Positions 37,031-46,445 of a stretch of DNA of 64,000 nucleotides are shown here, piece by piece. This stretch comes from CBDHEY01 sp965262305 (GTDB taxonomy: Bacteria > Pseudomonadota > Gammaproteobacteria > Pseudomonadales > Cellvibrionaceae). Position 1 is the first letter of the stretch; every line of letters starts with the position of its first letter. Location: contig CBDHEY010000002.1 of the NCBI GenBank assembly GCA_965262305.1, positions 930,001-994,000 of the forward strand, read 5' to 3'. The notes beneath the pieces were generated by a model, which saw only the letters and a list, made by a program, of their open reading frames with translations, did no database searches and had not been told where the DNA came from. The translations under genes were made by a program, and so were the position numbers.

Positions 37031-37513
37031 CTATAGTCCCCAAGTGAGAGAGTCGTCTTTCACTAAAAGGCTAATTTCTTCTGCATGATCTTTAAATAGT
37101 AAGTACTTCGATTTAAATGGAGCGAAAGTTTCGGACTGAACCTTAAATTTTCCATCTTTTTTTCCTGTGCGAGAATCGAGAATGGTTATAGTACTTTTTA
37201 CACGTTCGATACCGTCGAAATACCCAATCAAGAAGCCCCATGTCCAATGTTTCTTTCCATATAAATTGAAAGTTACACTTAATTGCCTGGGAGACTCAGG
37301 ATCGTAAAGGTTTTGTTTTGCGAGTTTTTGCGCTAGCTTTTTTTCGAAAATTTTGACTGCCTTTTCTGGAACATCTGCACGGTTGTTAATTTTGAATGAA
37401 TAGGCATCAATCGGATGACGATAAAGCTTATCTACTTCTTGCGATCTTGTGGCGACACACCCTGAAACGATCAAAAGAATAAGAAAACAACTTACTAGTC
37501 TAAAAAATGTCAT
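37031..37513 (-). CDS. hypothetical lipoprotein
   Basis: A 160-residue predicted lipoprotein. The signal peptide ends with lipobox VSGC, giving Cys19 as the lipidated residue. The mature part is a compact alpha/beta domain with a KIFEKKLAQKLAKQNLY helix and TWGFLIGYFDGIERV, somewhat like DUF4410-type lipoproteins; that family link is tentative. It lies downstream of the lytic transglycosylase on the same strand with a gap of about 55 bases and converges with avtA with only a few bases between stops. Its role is unknown. Confidence 0.75.
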   Translation of the reverse strand: MTFFRLVSCFLILLIVSGCVATRSQEVDKLYRHPIDAYSFKINNRADVPEKAVKIFEKKLAQKLAKQNLYDPESPRQLSVTFNLYGKKHWTWGFLIGYFDGIERVKSTITILDSRTGKKDGKFKVQSETFAPFKSKYLLFKDHAEEISLLVKDDSLTWGL

Positions 37514-37569
37514 TCAAAATACCGCATAAAAACTTTCTATTAAATTATTTTATCCACGTGAAAACACCG

Positions 37570-38160
37570 CTAACGCCAGTGTTTTTCCCAGGCTACCATT
37601 ACCTTTTGTGGATAATCAAAGCGCCCATAGCTTCCATTATAGCGTGCTAATGCTTCTGCCCAGTTTCCCTTTGCTTTATCTAAATAGTGTTTCAAGATAG
37701 TACAACCATATTTTAGATTAGTTTTTATATCCATGAGGTTATCGGATTCTCGACCTATTTCTTTTTTCCAAAAGGGCATAATTTGCATCATGCCTTGTGC
37801 TCCCACTCGAGAAACTGCAAATCGATCGAAATGACTTTCAATTTCAATCACAGCCAGAACAAATTCTGGAGGCACGCCAGCCTGTTTTGCCGCCCGGTGT
37901 ATGTTCTTTAGCAAATCTAGGCGCTGCTCATCGTCTTTTACGTATTTGGAAAGCACTAGTGACTTTTGCACTAACCAAACTTCGGCATCAAATCTATCGT
38001 CAAAACTGTCTGCCTGAGAAATAGTATTTTTTAATTTTTCTCGCAGTTCCTCATCTATTTCTGGAGGTTTTTTTGCTTCCAATAGGCTGCAATGCAGCAA
38101 AAGCATAGCCAGAAAAATAAGACTAAGTGGACGCTTCGCGAAAACTCTTATCGACTTCAC
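37570..38160 (-). CDS. lytic transglycosylase (SLT domain)
   Basis: A 196-residue exported murein transglycosylase. After an N-terminal hydrophobic export signal (about 11-29), a helical segment leads to the SLT domain: PPEFVLAVIEIESHFDR with catalytic Glu108 in the ES pair, SRVGAQGMMQIMPFWKKEIG, NLKYGCTILKHYLDK and the final ARYNGS motif. It cleaves the MurNAc-GlcNAc bond with formation of anhydro-muropeptide. The start is GTG, overlapping the proS stop in a GTGA junction, which implies translational coupling to proS. The small size resembles soluble SLT proteins found behind proS in pseudomonad-like genomes. Confidence 0.9.
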   Translation of the reverse strand: MKSIRVFAKRPLSLIFLAMLLLHCSLLEAKKPPEIDEELREKLKNTISQADSFDDRFDAEVWLVQKSLVLSKYVKDDEQRLDLLKNIHRAAKQAGVPPEFVLAVIEIESHFDRFAVSRVGAQGMMQIMPFWKKEIGRESDNLMDIKTNLKYGCTILKHYLDKAKGNWAEALARYNGSYGRFDYPQKVMVAWEKHWR

Positions 38161-39887
38161 GCTAGGGTAGACAGTTTCTTACTAAGGAATGTAATAACAT
38201 CATCTACCGGAATATCTTGGTTAGACTCGTCACGTCGTTCTTTGTACTCTATTGTGCCGGCTTCTAATCCTCTATCACCAACTACCAATCTATGCGGAAT
38301 TCCCATTAAATCAGTATTTGCCAGTAACACTCCTAACCGGGCTTTATCTTCATCCATGTATAAAACATCATAGCCGAGATCTTTAAGCGCTTGATAGAGT
38401 GATTCACACTTTTCGGCAACAGCGGTAGATTTATGCTTATTAATCGGAATAAGTGCAATTTGGAATGGTGCAATGGACTCCGGCCAAATAATGCCAGAGC
38501 TATCGTAGTTCTGTTCGATTGCTGCAGCGACCACACGAGTTACTCCAATGCCGTAACAGCCCATGATCATGGTTTCTTCCTTACCATTTTCATTAAGAAC
38601 TTTGGCGTTCATAGTTTCTGAATATTTTGTTCCAAGCTGAAAAATATGCCCAACTTCGATTCCACGCTTAATTTCAATTGTGCCTTTTCCACAGGGGCTA
38701 GGATCACCAATTTCAACATTTCTAATGTCTTCTACTCGATCAAATTTTGCATTAATACCCCAGTTGGCATTTTTGAAATGGTAGTCTGTTTTGTTTGCGC
38801 CACATACAAAATTACAAATCGCAGCGGCGGCTCGGTCCGCAATTACTGGGATATTTAGATCCACTGGTCCAAGAGAACCCACTTCTGCACCTAGTTCATT
38901 TTTAATTCTATCTTCACTGGCAAATATCAATGGATCCGATAATTCGGGCAACTTAATAGCTTTAATATCATTAAGTGAATGGTCACCGCGCAGAACAAGC
39001 GCTATGAGCGGGGGAGTTTCGCCTTCTTGGCAATGTCCTTCGACAACAAGGGTTTTTACGGTTTTTCGGGGTGATACAGATAAATACTGGCTAACTTCTT
39101 CTATTGAATGCTGCTTTGGGGTATGTACTTCTTCGATGCTATTGGGTTCTTCCATTTCTTTTTCTGGTGCTAAGGCTTCTGCCAGCTCAACATTTGCGGC
39201 AAAATCACTTTCTGTACTAAACGCAATGTCATCTTCACCACTATCTGCCAGCACATGAAATTCGTGGGAGCCTGAACCACCAATCGAGCCGGTATCTGCG
39301 AGGACAGGGCGAAAATCCAAGCCTATTCGCTCAAAGATATTGCAATAAGTGCGATGCATAATCTCATAGGTTTCTTGAAGTGATTTCATGTTTAGGTGAA
39401 AAGAGTAGGCATCCTTCATAATAAATTCTCGAGACCGCATTACGCCAAACCTAGGGCGAACTTCATCACGAAATTTGGTCTGAATTTGGTAGAAGTTAGC
39501 TGGAAGCTGCTTGTAGCTATTGATTTCTGTCCGTATTAAATCAGTTATCACTTCTTCATGAGTGGGGCCAAGACAGAAATCTCGCTCGTGACGATCGGCA
39601 ATTCGCAGTAGTTCTGGGCCATACTGCTGCCAGCGGCCCGATTCTAGCCAAAGCTCTGATGGCTGAACTACCGGCATAAGTACTTCTTGCGCGCCAGATT
39701 TATTCATTTCATCGCGAACAATCGCTTCCACTTTACGGAGTACTCTAAGCCCCATGGGTAACCAGTTATAGAGCCCGGATGCCATTTTTCGGATCATTCC
39801 TGATCGCAGCATGAGCTTGTGGCTAATGACTTCCGCATCGGCGGGCATTTCTTTTAATGTAGCAATGAGAAACTGACTAGAACGCAT
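38157..39887 (-). CDS. proS: prolyl-tRNA synthetase
   Basis: A 576-residue class II aminoacyl-tRNA synthetase of the bacterial type, charging tRNA-Pro. Motif 1 lies around GLYNWLPMGLRVLRKVE, motif 2 around FRDEVRPRFGVMRSREF, and motif 3 near MGCYGIGVTR. A YbaK-like editing insertion occupies about residues 230-390 (TVKTLVVEG, DHSLNDIKAIK, CGANKTDYHF), used to hydrolyse mischarged Ala-tRNA-Pro. The C-terminal anticodon-binding domain ends the protein. The ATG at 39887 follows an AAGGGT ribosome site. The lytic transglycosylase gene overlaps its stop. Confidence 0.97.
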   Translation of the reverse strand: MRSSQFLIATLKEMPADAEVISHKLMLRSGMIRKMASGLYNWLPMGLRVLRKVEAIVRDEMNKSGAQEVLMPVVQPSELWLESGRWQQYGPELLRIADRHERDFCLGPTHEEVITDLIRTEINSYKQLPANFYQIQTKFRDEVRPRFGVMRSREFIMKDAYSFHLNMKSLQETYEIMHRTYCNIFERIGLDFRPVLADTGSIGGSGSHEFHVLADSGEDDIAFSTESDFAANVELAEALAPEKEMEEPNSIEEVHTPKQHSIEEVSQYLSVSPRKTVKTLVVEGHCQEGETPPLIALVLRGDHSLNDIKAIKLPELSDPLIFASEDRIKNELGAEVGSLGPVDLNIPVIADRAAAAICNFVCGANKTDYHFKNANWGINAKFDRVEDIRNVEIGDPSPCGKGTIEIKRGIEVGHIFQLGTKYSETMNAKVLNENGKEETMIMGCYGIGVTRVVAAAIEQNYDSSGIIWPESIAPFQIALIPINKHKSTAVAEKCESLYQALKDLGYDVLYMDEDKARLGVLLANTDLMGIPHRLVVGDRGLEAGTIEYKERRDESNQDIPVDDVITFLSKKLSTLA

Positions 39888-40257
39888 GGTTACCCTTATA
39901 TTGTTAACTTATTTTGTGAGCACTTTGTCGAGGTTATTTTTCTTCGCTATTGATGTTAAAACACCGCAAGCTAGGTCATTTATAATTCACGGTGTCCTTT
40001 ACAGCGTGAACTTTTGTTGTAACCGAAATAAAAATATATGTTTCTTCAAAGGGCTCATTTTGTTTTCCCACGTACAAAAATACGCTAGGCTAAAAATGGA
40101 TTGTAAAAAAAATGTATGGCGATAAAAAGGCAAGTGAAGCAGAGTTTTTCTGAGCCTATCGCAATTTTTGCCTTTCTCTGAACAAATTAAGATGTTCTGG
40201 CTCAGAGATAGTAAATGCCTTATATTTTAAGGTGATAGTGATGATAGAGGAATACTT
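39888..40257. other. divergent intergenic region proS / HIT protein
   Basis: 370 bases with no convincing gene; a 79-codon frame here lacks family resemblance and composition of a gene. Near the HIT gene, TCTGAGCC (40149-40156) pairs with GGCTCAGA (40199-40206), and a second pair TCTCTGA/TCAGAGA overlaps it, so the HIT mRNA leader may fold. No promoter could be assigned firmly. Confidence 0.5.
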
Positions 40258-40725
40258 ATGTTTGAGCTTCATTCACAACTAAAAAAAGATACCGTCATAG
40301 TTGGACAATTTAAGCTATCTATGGTGCTTTTGCATAGGGATGCAAATTACCCCTGGGTAATACTTGTTCCAAAGCGAGTAAATATCAAGGAAATCCACCA
40401 TCTGTCGGAAGAAGATCAGGCACAATTGATTCAGGAATCTAGTCATTTATCTGAGGTGATGACCTCATTGTTTGCGCCTAAAACTATGAATATTGCGGCT
40501 TTGGGAAATATGGTACCCCAGCTACATGTTCATCACGTGGCACGTTACGAAGAGGACCCTGCTTGGCCTGGTGCGATATGGGGTAAAGCGCCTGCAAAAG
40601 ATTATGATGAAGCCACTATGTCTGACAGGCTTCAGAGATTACATGCATCCTTAGTGGGACAAGGGTTCGAGGCACATTGTCATGTCGACGATGCTGAAGG
40701 GGGCGCTAATTTATTTTCCCCCTAG
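40258..40725 (+). CDS. HIT-family nucleotide-binding protein
   Basis: A 155-residue histidine-triad family protein, likely a nucleotidyl hydrolase or transferase acting on a dinucleotide or nucleoside phosphoramidate. The core QLHVHHVARY holds His90 and His92. The position usually occupied by the first His of HxHxH is Gln, as in many proteobacterial members annotated simply as HIT domain proteins. NIAALGNMVPQ precedes it, as expected for the substrate-binding strand. The start ATG 40258 is preceded by GAGGAA. It converges with rpsT with 14 bases between stops. The substrate is unknown. Confidence 0.85.
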   Translation: MFELHSQLKKDTVIVGQFKLSMVLLHRDANYPWVILVPKRVNIKEIHHLSEEDQAQLIQESSHLSEVMTSLFAPKTMNIAALGNMVPQLHVHHVARYEEDPAWPGAIWGKAPAKDYDEATMSDRLQRLHASLVGQGFEAHCHVDDAEGGANLFSP

Positions 40726-40739
40726 AAAACATTTTTGGC

Positions 40740-41006
40740 TTAAGCGCTTAATGCTTTAATTTGAGCGTTTAGACGACTCTTATGACGTGCAGCTTTATTT
40801 TTATGGAATATTTTTTTATCTGAAACACGATCCAATACTGGAACCATAGCTTCGTAAGCTGCTTTTGCTGCTTCAGAATCTCCAGACTCAATTGCCGCAT
40901 TCACTTTCTTTATATAAGTACGTACCATGGAACGTAGACTCGCGTTATGAGTACGTACCTTATCGTTTTGACGAGCACGTTTTTTAGCTTGAGGTGAATT
41001 TGCCAC
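40740..41006 (-). CDS. rpsT: 30S ribosomal protein S20
   Basis: An 88-residue Lys/Arg-rich helical protein (ANSPQAKKRARQNDKVRTHN, then AAIESGD and FHKNKAARHKSRLNAQIKAL), which binds 16S rRNA early in small-subunit assembly. The start is GTG at 41006 with an AGGAG ribosome site; the E. coli gene also has a non-ATG start (UUG), linked to autogenous control of translation. A strong promoter lies 75-102 bases upstream. The gene is monocistronic. Confidence 0.97.
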   Translation of the reverse strand: MANSPQAKKRARQNDKVRTHNASLRSMVRTYIKKVNAAIESGDSEAAKAAYEAMVPVLDRVSDKKIFHKNKAARHKSRLNAQIKALSA

Positions 41007-41080
41007 CGTTTAGCTCCTGTAATTTGATATTAAATTCGGTTTCGCCCCGGATTAGGGTACCTGGGGAATTAGGACGCGGT

Positions 41081-41108
41081 ATTATCCTTGTTTAGATGTG
41101 CTTGTCAA
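41081..41108 (-). promoter_or_regulatory. sigma-70 promoter of rpsT
   Basis: On the minus strand TTGACA (41108-41103) and GATAAT (41086-41081) are separated by 16 bases, close to the consensus. The transcript would start about 41074 and carry a leader of roughly 68 bases before the GTG start. Confidence 0.8.
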
Positions 41109-41289
41109 CTATCTAAATCTATTAGCATCAGTCGAATAGGGCTTTTTAGGTAAAAGCCAAAGTTTTCAGGTTAATTCTAACGTACAGATACTAATTTTCC
41201 GTTCTGGATTGCTGTTGTAACTTGATTTTCGTGACTAACACGCCCTTTTTGTCAAAGCGATTTTTTTCAATAATATAGGGTTTTTTGGA

Positions 41290-43356
41290 CTAAATTGGTA
41301 ATCTAATTTCAAAGATAACGCCACTAAGGTCGGGGATATTGTATCCTTGAACCTCTCCCTGATGAAAATCGGCGATTAGTCGAACGATATACAATCCTAG
41401 CCCTAGGTGATGACCTTCTTCAGAAGGGTCTCCTTTATCTCTAACCGAGACCATAGAATCAAACAGTTGACTTTGCATGTGTGAAGGCAGTGGTGGGCCT
41501 TCATTGCGCACGGTGATTACTATGTGAGTATCTGTCCTGTAGAGTCCCAGCTCTATAAGCCCTTTTGGTGGGCAAAAATCGGCAGCATTATCGACGAGTT
41601 TATCGAGCAGCTGTACCAACAACTCACCAGAAGCGAGGAGACTGAAACCCTTAGATGAGGGTTGGATGTTAAGTCCAAAGGTAACATCAGAGTACACATC
41701 TTTGTAGGCTTCTTTAAGGTTCAAGAGTAGTTCATCACAGGGAATTTTTTCCAGCTCCGCAGAACTAATTGCCTGCTCGACACGGCTTGCCGCGCTCATG
41801 GCATTAAGTATATTTGATAGGCGAGTTGTTCCCTCTTTCGCTCGATCTGCATAGGTTCTAGCTTGGTCTGGCAAAGACTCATGTTCCAGGTTATCTAGAG
41901 AAGAGCGCACAATTGCCAAGGGAGTGCGTAATTCGTGTGAAAGTTTACTGGAGAGTGTTTTTAGGTAGTTTGTATATTCTTTTAAGCGAGCTAAAAGCTG
42001 AGCGTAGTTGCGCGAGAGTTCTCCAATTTCGTCTTTTGATTTGAAGGTGGGAAAGTTCTCTGTAATTTTGCCTGAGTCTGATATGGCTTGGGTCGCGGCC
42101 TTGCTGAGTTTTTTGATTCTTAGAGAAAGCCAGGTTGCATATATCACCAAGCAAAATGCCGCCCCGAGCATAACCAATACTGAATAGAGAATTAAACGAT
42201 TAAAGGCATACTGTGTTGTAACGCTAAGGTTGTTGGAGTTTTGCTCGATAACAAGTGCAGCTAGTGGTGATTCATCGTCTAGCATGCTAATTGGATAAGC
42301 GGCGCGAGCGAATTCTAAATTGTTTTTACTATACCAACTTACAGATGGTTCCCCAGATAAGGCTTGCGAGACTTCTTTAGACTGAAAAAAGCCATCTTTT
42401 TCTGGTTCATTTAATGTCGATATTGGCTTGCGGCCAACAAAGAATGAAGACAATCTCTTTTGAAATAGTTGAAAAAGCGCTGTTTGGTCTGGTGAACTGA
42501 TATCGCCAGTTGACGCTGCAAGTGCATTTTGAAGAGTTGCAATTTGAAGCTTGATGCCTTGCTGTCGAAATATTTTAAGTTCGTTGGTCAATTGTGGTGA
42601 TTGAGACACTATCGGAAGCAGTTCCGTAACTTGTGAGCGCTCATCAATGGATTGCAGTGCATCCGACGCATTAAAAACCTTGATTGAAACGGCCTGTGTA
42701 TCGGTTTTTATGGGCAGCATTAGCTCGATATCATACCCAAGGTTGGATTCTCGCCAAACAGCTTGAGTGCCCAAAGCGAATTTATTTTGAATGTTATTTA
42801 AACTATCGAGAGTTCTAACATTTGTTGGTCCAGGAGCACTGGCTAATACAATATATTGATCCTCCTTGGCCGATGAACTTAGCGAGACGACTAGGTGATC
42901 GCTATTGTTGAGATTTTTTGATGGCGCATAGTATTCGATAGAGGGGTCTTCAATCTGTATAAACAAAAACAGCTTTTTATTGTCAGTGCCTGCGATATAT
43001 CTAATCGTCCGTTGATTTAAGTTTGGGTTATATTCTCGAAGATCTATTAGAGGAAGTGGAAATGCTTTGTAACCAAAAGATTTCCAATCATCTTTGTAAC
43101 CGTCTATCAGTGGTAAAGAGCTTAAACTATGGGCATAAAATACGGGTGTGTCATCTGATGCGGTCAATTGTTTTAGCTTTTCTATGACTTTCGCATTACT
43201 GCCTAAACTTGCCGTAATGGCTTGGGCTCTGGCCACAAGCGCGCTTTCTTGGTTTTGTTTAAGAGATGAATTCATCTCTTTTATATATTGACAGCCAACC
43301 CACGGGAGCGAGAGCGTAAAAAGACTTAAGAGTATGAGTTGTTTATGCAAGCGCAT
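41290..43356 (-). CDS. sensor histidine kinase, resembling the dedicated-sortase-system kinase PdsS
   Basis: A 688-residue inner-membrane kinase. An N-terminal span (about residues 5-22) is followed by a long periplasmic part that begins with a CBM9-like domain (LPLIDGYKDDW, KLFLFIQIED, DHLVVSLSS, YDIELMLPI), then a second span at about 387-411, a HAMP linker, a HisKA domain with phospho-acceptor His474 in KLSHELRTPL, and an ATPase domain (DNAADFCPPKG, GLGLYIVRLI). The layout and length fit the family I remember as the proteobacterial dedicated sortase histidine kinase. No sortase gene is present in the window. Its gene follows the response regulator gene by 27 bases, so the two form an operon. 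The CBM9-like domain may sense a carbohydrate or envelope ligand (inference). Confidence 0.85.
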   Translation of the reverse strand: MRLHKQLILLSLFTLSLPWVGCQYIKEMNSSLKQNQESALVARAQAITASLGSNAKVIEKLKQLTASDDTPVFYAHSLSSLPLIDGYKDDWKSFGYKAFPLPLIDLREYNPNLNQRTIRYIAGTDNKKLFLFIQIEDPSIEYYAPSKNLNNSDHLVVSLSSSAKEDQYIVLASAPGPTNVRTLDSLNNIQNKFALGTQAVWRESNLGYDIELMLPIKTDTQAVSIKVFNASDALQSIDERSQVTELLPIVSQSPQLTNELKIFRQQGIKLQIATLQNALAASTGDISSPDQTALFQLFQKRLSSFFVGRKPISTLNEPEKDGFFQSKEVSQALSGEPSVSWYSKNNLEFARAAYPISMLDDESPLAALVIEQNSNNLSVTTQYAFNRLILYSVLVMLGAAFCLVIYATWLSLRIKKLSKAATQAISDSGKITENFPTFKSKDEIGELSRNYAQLLARLKEYTNYLKTLSSKLSHELRTPLAIVRSSLDNLEHESLPDQARTYADRAKEGTTRLSNILNAMSAASRVEQAISSAELEKIPCDELLLNLKEAYKDVYSDVTFGLNIQPSSKGFSLLASGELLVQLLDKLVDNAADFCPPKGLIELGLYRTDTHIVITVRNEGPPLPSHMQSQLFDSMVSVRDKGDPSEEGHHLGLGLYIVRLIADFHQGEVQGYNIPDLSGVIFEIRLPI

Positions 43357-43383
43357 TGCGACGGTATTTTCCGTTTAGGCAAC

Positions 43384-44091
43384 TTAGTTATTTTCAGGTT
43401 TGTCCAAAACCCAACGATAGCCCATGCCATACGCGGTTTGAATGCTATTAAATTTTTCGTCGAACACGTTAAACTTTTTACGAATACGCTTTATATGAGA
43501 AGTAATCGTATTGTCATCTAAAACTACATTTGCGGCATCCATGAGTTGTTGTCGGTTTTTTACATGCCCTGGATGAAGTGCTAAAGAATGAACGATCCAG
43601 AGCTCAGTTATGGTTAAGTCTATGTGGTTTCCATCCCAATGTACTGACATTCGATCCATATTTAGCGAAAGTTTGCCGCGAATTAACTCAGTTTCTTTTA
43701 AGGCGGGCTTTTGCATCGTATCGATTCGTCTAAAAAGCGCCGTGATTCTAGCGAGCATGTGGACTTGGCTTATATCTTTTGTCAGATAATCGTCAGCACC
43801 TAATCTCAAACCGGATACAACATCAAACTCGCTGTCTCTCGCAGTTAGAAAAATTATGGGGAGCTCGGGCGCACGTGACCGTAGATCTCGACAGAGTTCA
43901 AATCCGCCCTCTACATCGTCTCCCAAACCGATATCGATAATTGCCAAGTCTGGTAAGCGCAGGTTAAATGCTTCTGTAGCTTCGGCGCGATTACTGTAAT
44001 GAGTGACTTTGTAGCCTTGGCGCTGCAATGCATCACAATAATTTTGTGCTATGGCGATTTCGTCTTCAACAATGACTATATGGCGTGACAC
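43384..44091 (-). CDS. response regulator, OmpR-like, resembling PdsR
   Basis: A 235-residue two-component regulator. The receiver domain has acidic residues VEDE, phospho-acceptor Asp53 in IIDIGLGDD, and FLTARD and YLTKDI (switch Thr and Lys). A winged-helix DNA-binding domain follows (LTITELWIVHSLALHPGH, DDNTITSHIKRIRKKF, YGMGYRW). The extra Gly-Leu-Gly-Asp-Asp after the acceptor Asp and the HVKNRQQLMDAAN segment agree with my memory of the dedicated-sortase response regulators. It is transcribed with the kinase gene and divergently from glucokinase. Its targets are unknown; no sortase substrate is next to it. Confidence 0.88.
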   Translation of the reverse strand: MSRHIVIVEDEIAIAQNYCDALQRQGYKVTHYSNRAEATEAFNLRLPDLAIIDIGLGDDVEGGFELCRDLRSRAPELPIIFLTARDSEFDVVSGLRLGADDYLTKDISQVHMLARITALFRRIDTMQKPALKETELIRGKLSLNMDRMSVHWDGNHIDLTITELWIVHSLALHPGHVKNRQQLMDAANVVLDDNTITSHIKRIRKKFNVFDEKFNSIQTAYGMGYRWVLDKPENN

Positions 44092-44350
44092 TAGAGAATA
44101 CCCTTACTGGAATAAATATCTGTTACCAAACTTACGTTAATCTATCTATTTTTGTCAAAGTATGTTGTTTTATTTTAGGGTGTATTCTCGCTTATTGAAT
44201 CAGTCCTTTTTATTCTGTGAATTCAGTTAAAGAATATGAGCTATAGATTCATTAACAAATTAAAACTGAAGAAAATCCAAGGTATCAATTGAATTCATGT
44301 AAAATTTTAGCTACTTTTGTGGTTCAGTATATTGAGTGGAAATAGATAAT

Positions 44351-45313
44351 ATGTACCCATTTTTGGTTGCCGATATTGGCGGAACAAATGCAAGATTTGC
44401 CATTATTTCTGAAAAAACAGAAATGGGGTATGAAATAGATCATTTAAAAGTTCTTCCCGGAGTCAACTATTCAACTTTTTCCGAAGCGATTAGCGCCTAC
44501 CTCGACCGTATCCCAGATATCAAACCCGTGTCGGCATGTATTGCCATTGCAGGTCCAGTTGGTGGTGATCATTTTAAGATGACGAATTTATCTTGGTCCT
44601 TTTCCAAGAAAGCTCTGCAAAGCGAATTTGGATTCGAACATTTGGAAGTTATTAATGATTATACGGCTGTTGCCGCCGCAACGAGTGGTTTGAAGGAGAA
44701 AGACCTGATATCTGTAAAGCCTGGATTGCAGTTAGAAAAAGCGAGTAAAGCTTGCTTAGGACCAGGCACAGGCTTAGGTGTTGCCGGCTTAGTATATGCT
44801 GGGGGAACCTGGACTCCAGTTCCAGGTGAGGGCGGTCATGTAAATTTGGCGCCGACTAACAGCTTTGAAAATGATATTATTGGTGTCGGTTTAAGTCGTT
44901 TTGGGCATGTTTCTGCAGAGACGTTTATTTCTGGACCTGGTTTAGTGAATTTATATTCGACAATTTGTGAAGTATTAGGTGTTCAAGCTAATCGTTATGA
45001 ACCCAAGGACATAACCGGTAAGGCGTTAGATAATACAGATCAGAACTGTGTGAAAACCTTATCGACGTTTTGTGGTTTTTTAGGTTCTTTCTGTGGCAAT
45101 TTAGCATTAACTTATGGTGCAAAAGGCGGAGTTTATTTAACTGGAGGTATTCTCCCTCGTATAAAAGATTTTCTGATTCAAAGTGAATTTACAGAAAGGT
45201 TTTGCAGCAAAGGTATTATGAGTCATTTTGTAGAAGATATTCCGGTGAATATTATCAATCATCCAGAAACGGCATTTTTGGGCGCCGCGATCTGGCTAGA
45301 TCAAGCGCACTGA
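44351..45313 (+). CDS. glk: glucokinase
   Basis: A 320-residue bacterial glucokinase of the ROK-related Glk family, phosphorylating glucose with ATP to glucose 6-phosphate. Phosphate-binding loop VADIGGTNARF is at the N-terminus; INDYTAVAAA holds the catalytic Asp; PGTGLGVAGL and PGEGGHVNLAP form the sugar and ATP sites; GGILPR closes the nucleotide pocket. A GTG at 44336 would add five residues, but the ATG at 44351 places the GGTN loop as in E. coli Glk and has GGAAA upstream. It is divergent from the two-component pair; whether that pair controls it is not shown. Confidence 0.95.
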   Translation: MYPFLVADIGGTNARFAIISEKTEMGYEIDHLKVLPGVNYSTFSEAISAYLDRIPDIKPVSACIAIAGPVGGDHFKMTNLSWSFSKKALQSEFGFEHLEVINDYTAVAAATSGLKEKDLISVKPGLQLEKASKACLGPGTGLGVAGLVYAGGTWTPVPGEGGHVNLAPTNSFENDIIGVGLSRFGHVSAETFISGPGLVNLYSTICEVLGVQANRYEPKDITGKALDNTDQNCVKTLSTFCGFLGSFCGNLALTYGAKGGVYLTGGILPRIKDFLIQSEFTERFCSKGIMSHFVEDIPVNIINHPETAFLGAAIWLDQAH

Positions 45314-45461
45314 TTCGAATCATTTAAAAGCTTATTCGATACTTTAAGCCTTTAGTAAAATATTTTCTTATTTTCTTGGGACTTGCACATACTAAATTTA
45401 ATTTGTATGTGTTTTAACGTTTTGTTCTCAAGACAAAAACTATTTATAAATAGGGTGTAAT

Positions 45462-46355
45462 TTGAGTTCTCTTCCTCACGCAAACCAGCGAGATTTATTT
45501 ACGTTGTACATCGCAGTATTTATGTTAAGTACCACTGCGGTGTTTTCTAAGTTAATTCCTTTAAATGCCATGGTAATTACGCAACATAGAAGCGTTATAG
45601 CGGTACTTATTTTATTAGTATTTTTCTTAGTTCAGAAAAAGAAACTATTACTTGATGGCTTTCGTCAGTATGTTGGTGTGTATTTTTTAGGAATTTTGAT
45701 CGGTTTGCACTGGATTACTTTTTTCCATGCGATGCAAATATCTACAGCCGCAATTGGTATGCTGTCACTATTTTCTTACCCAGTAATTACCGTTCTTATC
45801 GAACCGCTTTTTAAAGGAGCGCGACCTCAGTTTAAAGATCTGCTCGCTGCTATAGTCGTGTTTTCTGGCGTTCTAGTTATGGTCGCGCCTCAACTGGCTA
45901 GCTTAGGTGAACTCAACTCTCAAGATAACTATTTGCTAGGAGCAGGGTTTGGTGTACTTTCTGCAATTTGTTTTTCACTTCGTAATACCCTTCAGAAATA
46001 TCGATTTCAATCAGTATCTCCCAGTGCGCTAATGTTTCATCAAGTTTTTATAGTTGGATTTATGTGCTTACCTTTCATCGAGTTCGATGAAACCTTACGG
46101 TCAAGCTCGACAACATTCCTTTTGTTATTTCTAGTGGGTTTAGTTCCTACTGTTTTAGGGCACACTTTTTTATCGGTTAGCTTAAAACGATTACCCGCGA
46201 AGACTGTCGCAATTATTAGTTGTGCTCAGCCGGTTTCAGGTATGATTTTAGCTTGGATATTTGTCGGTGAAATATCTGGAATCTTTGTTTTTCTAGGCGG
46301 GGCAATTATTATTTCTGTTGCTATTTATGAGTCTGTTAGTTTAGCGAGTAAATAG
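45462..46355 (+). CDS. EamA/DMT-family membrane transporter
   Basis: A 297-residue inner-membrane protein of the drug/metabolite transporter superfamily with two EamA repeats and about ten membrane spans. The first repeat includes TTAVFSKLIPL and GLHWITFFHAMQISTAA; the second includes FSLRNTLQKY, PTVLGHTFLSVSLKRLPA and SCAQPVSGMILAWIFVGE. The TTG at 45462, with AGGGTG before it, is preferred because the next ATG would cut into the first membrane span. Such proteins usually export amino acids or nucleotides; the substrate cannot be inferred here. It stands alone between glk and the cheW-like gene. Confidence 0.88.
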   Translation: MSSLPHANQRDLFTLYIAVFMLSTTAVFSKLIPLNAMVITQHRSVIAVLILLVFFLVQKKKLLLDGFRQYVGVYFLGILIGLHWITFFHAMQISTAAIGMLSLFSYPVITVLIEPLFKGARPQFKDLLAAIVVFSGVLVMVAPQLASLGELNSQDNYLLGAGFGVLSAICFSLRNTLQKYRFQSVSPSALMFHQVFIVGFMCLPFIEFDETLRSSSTTFLLLFLVGLVPTVLGHTFLSVSLKRLPAKTVAIISCAQPVSGMILAWIFVGEISGIFVFLGGAIIISVAIYESVSLASK

Positions 46356-46445
46356 TGTTTGAACCTGGCGCAGATTATCTCTGTTGTGAATGGACTCATT
46401 GAGGGAATCAACTAACGTAATATAAACAGCCTTTATTGTCTAAAT

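Noticed and set aside
39886..40125. Open frame of 79 codons upstream of the HIT gene
   Set aside because: It begins inside the proS start region, has an odd composition with many Phe/Cys, no ribosome site and no resemblance to a known protein; it is probably chance.
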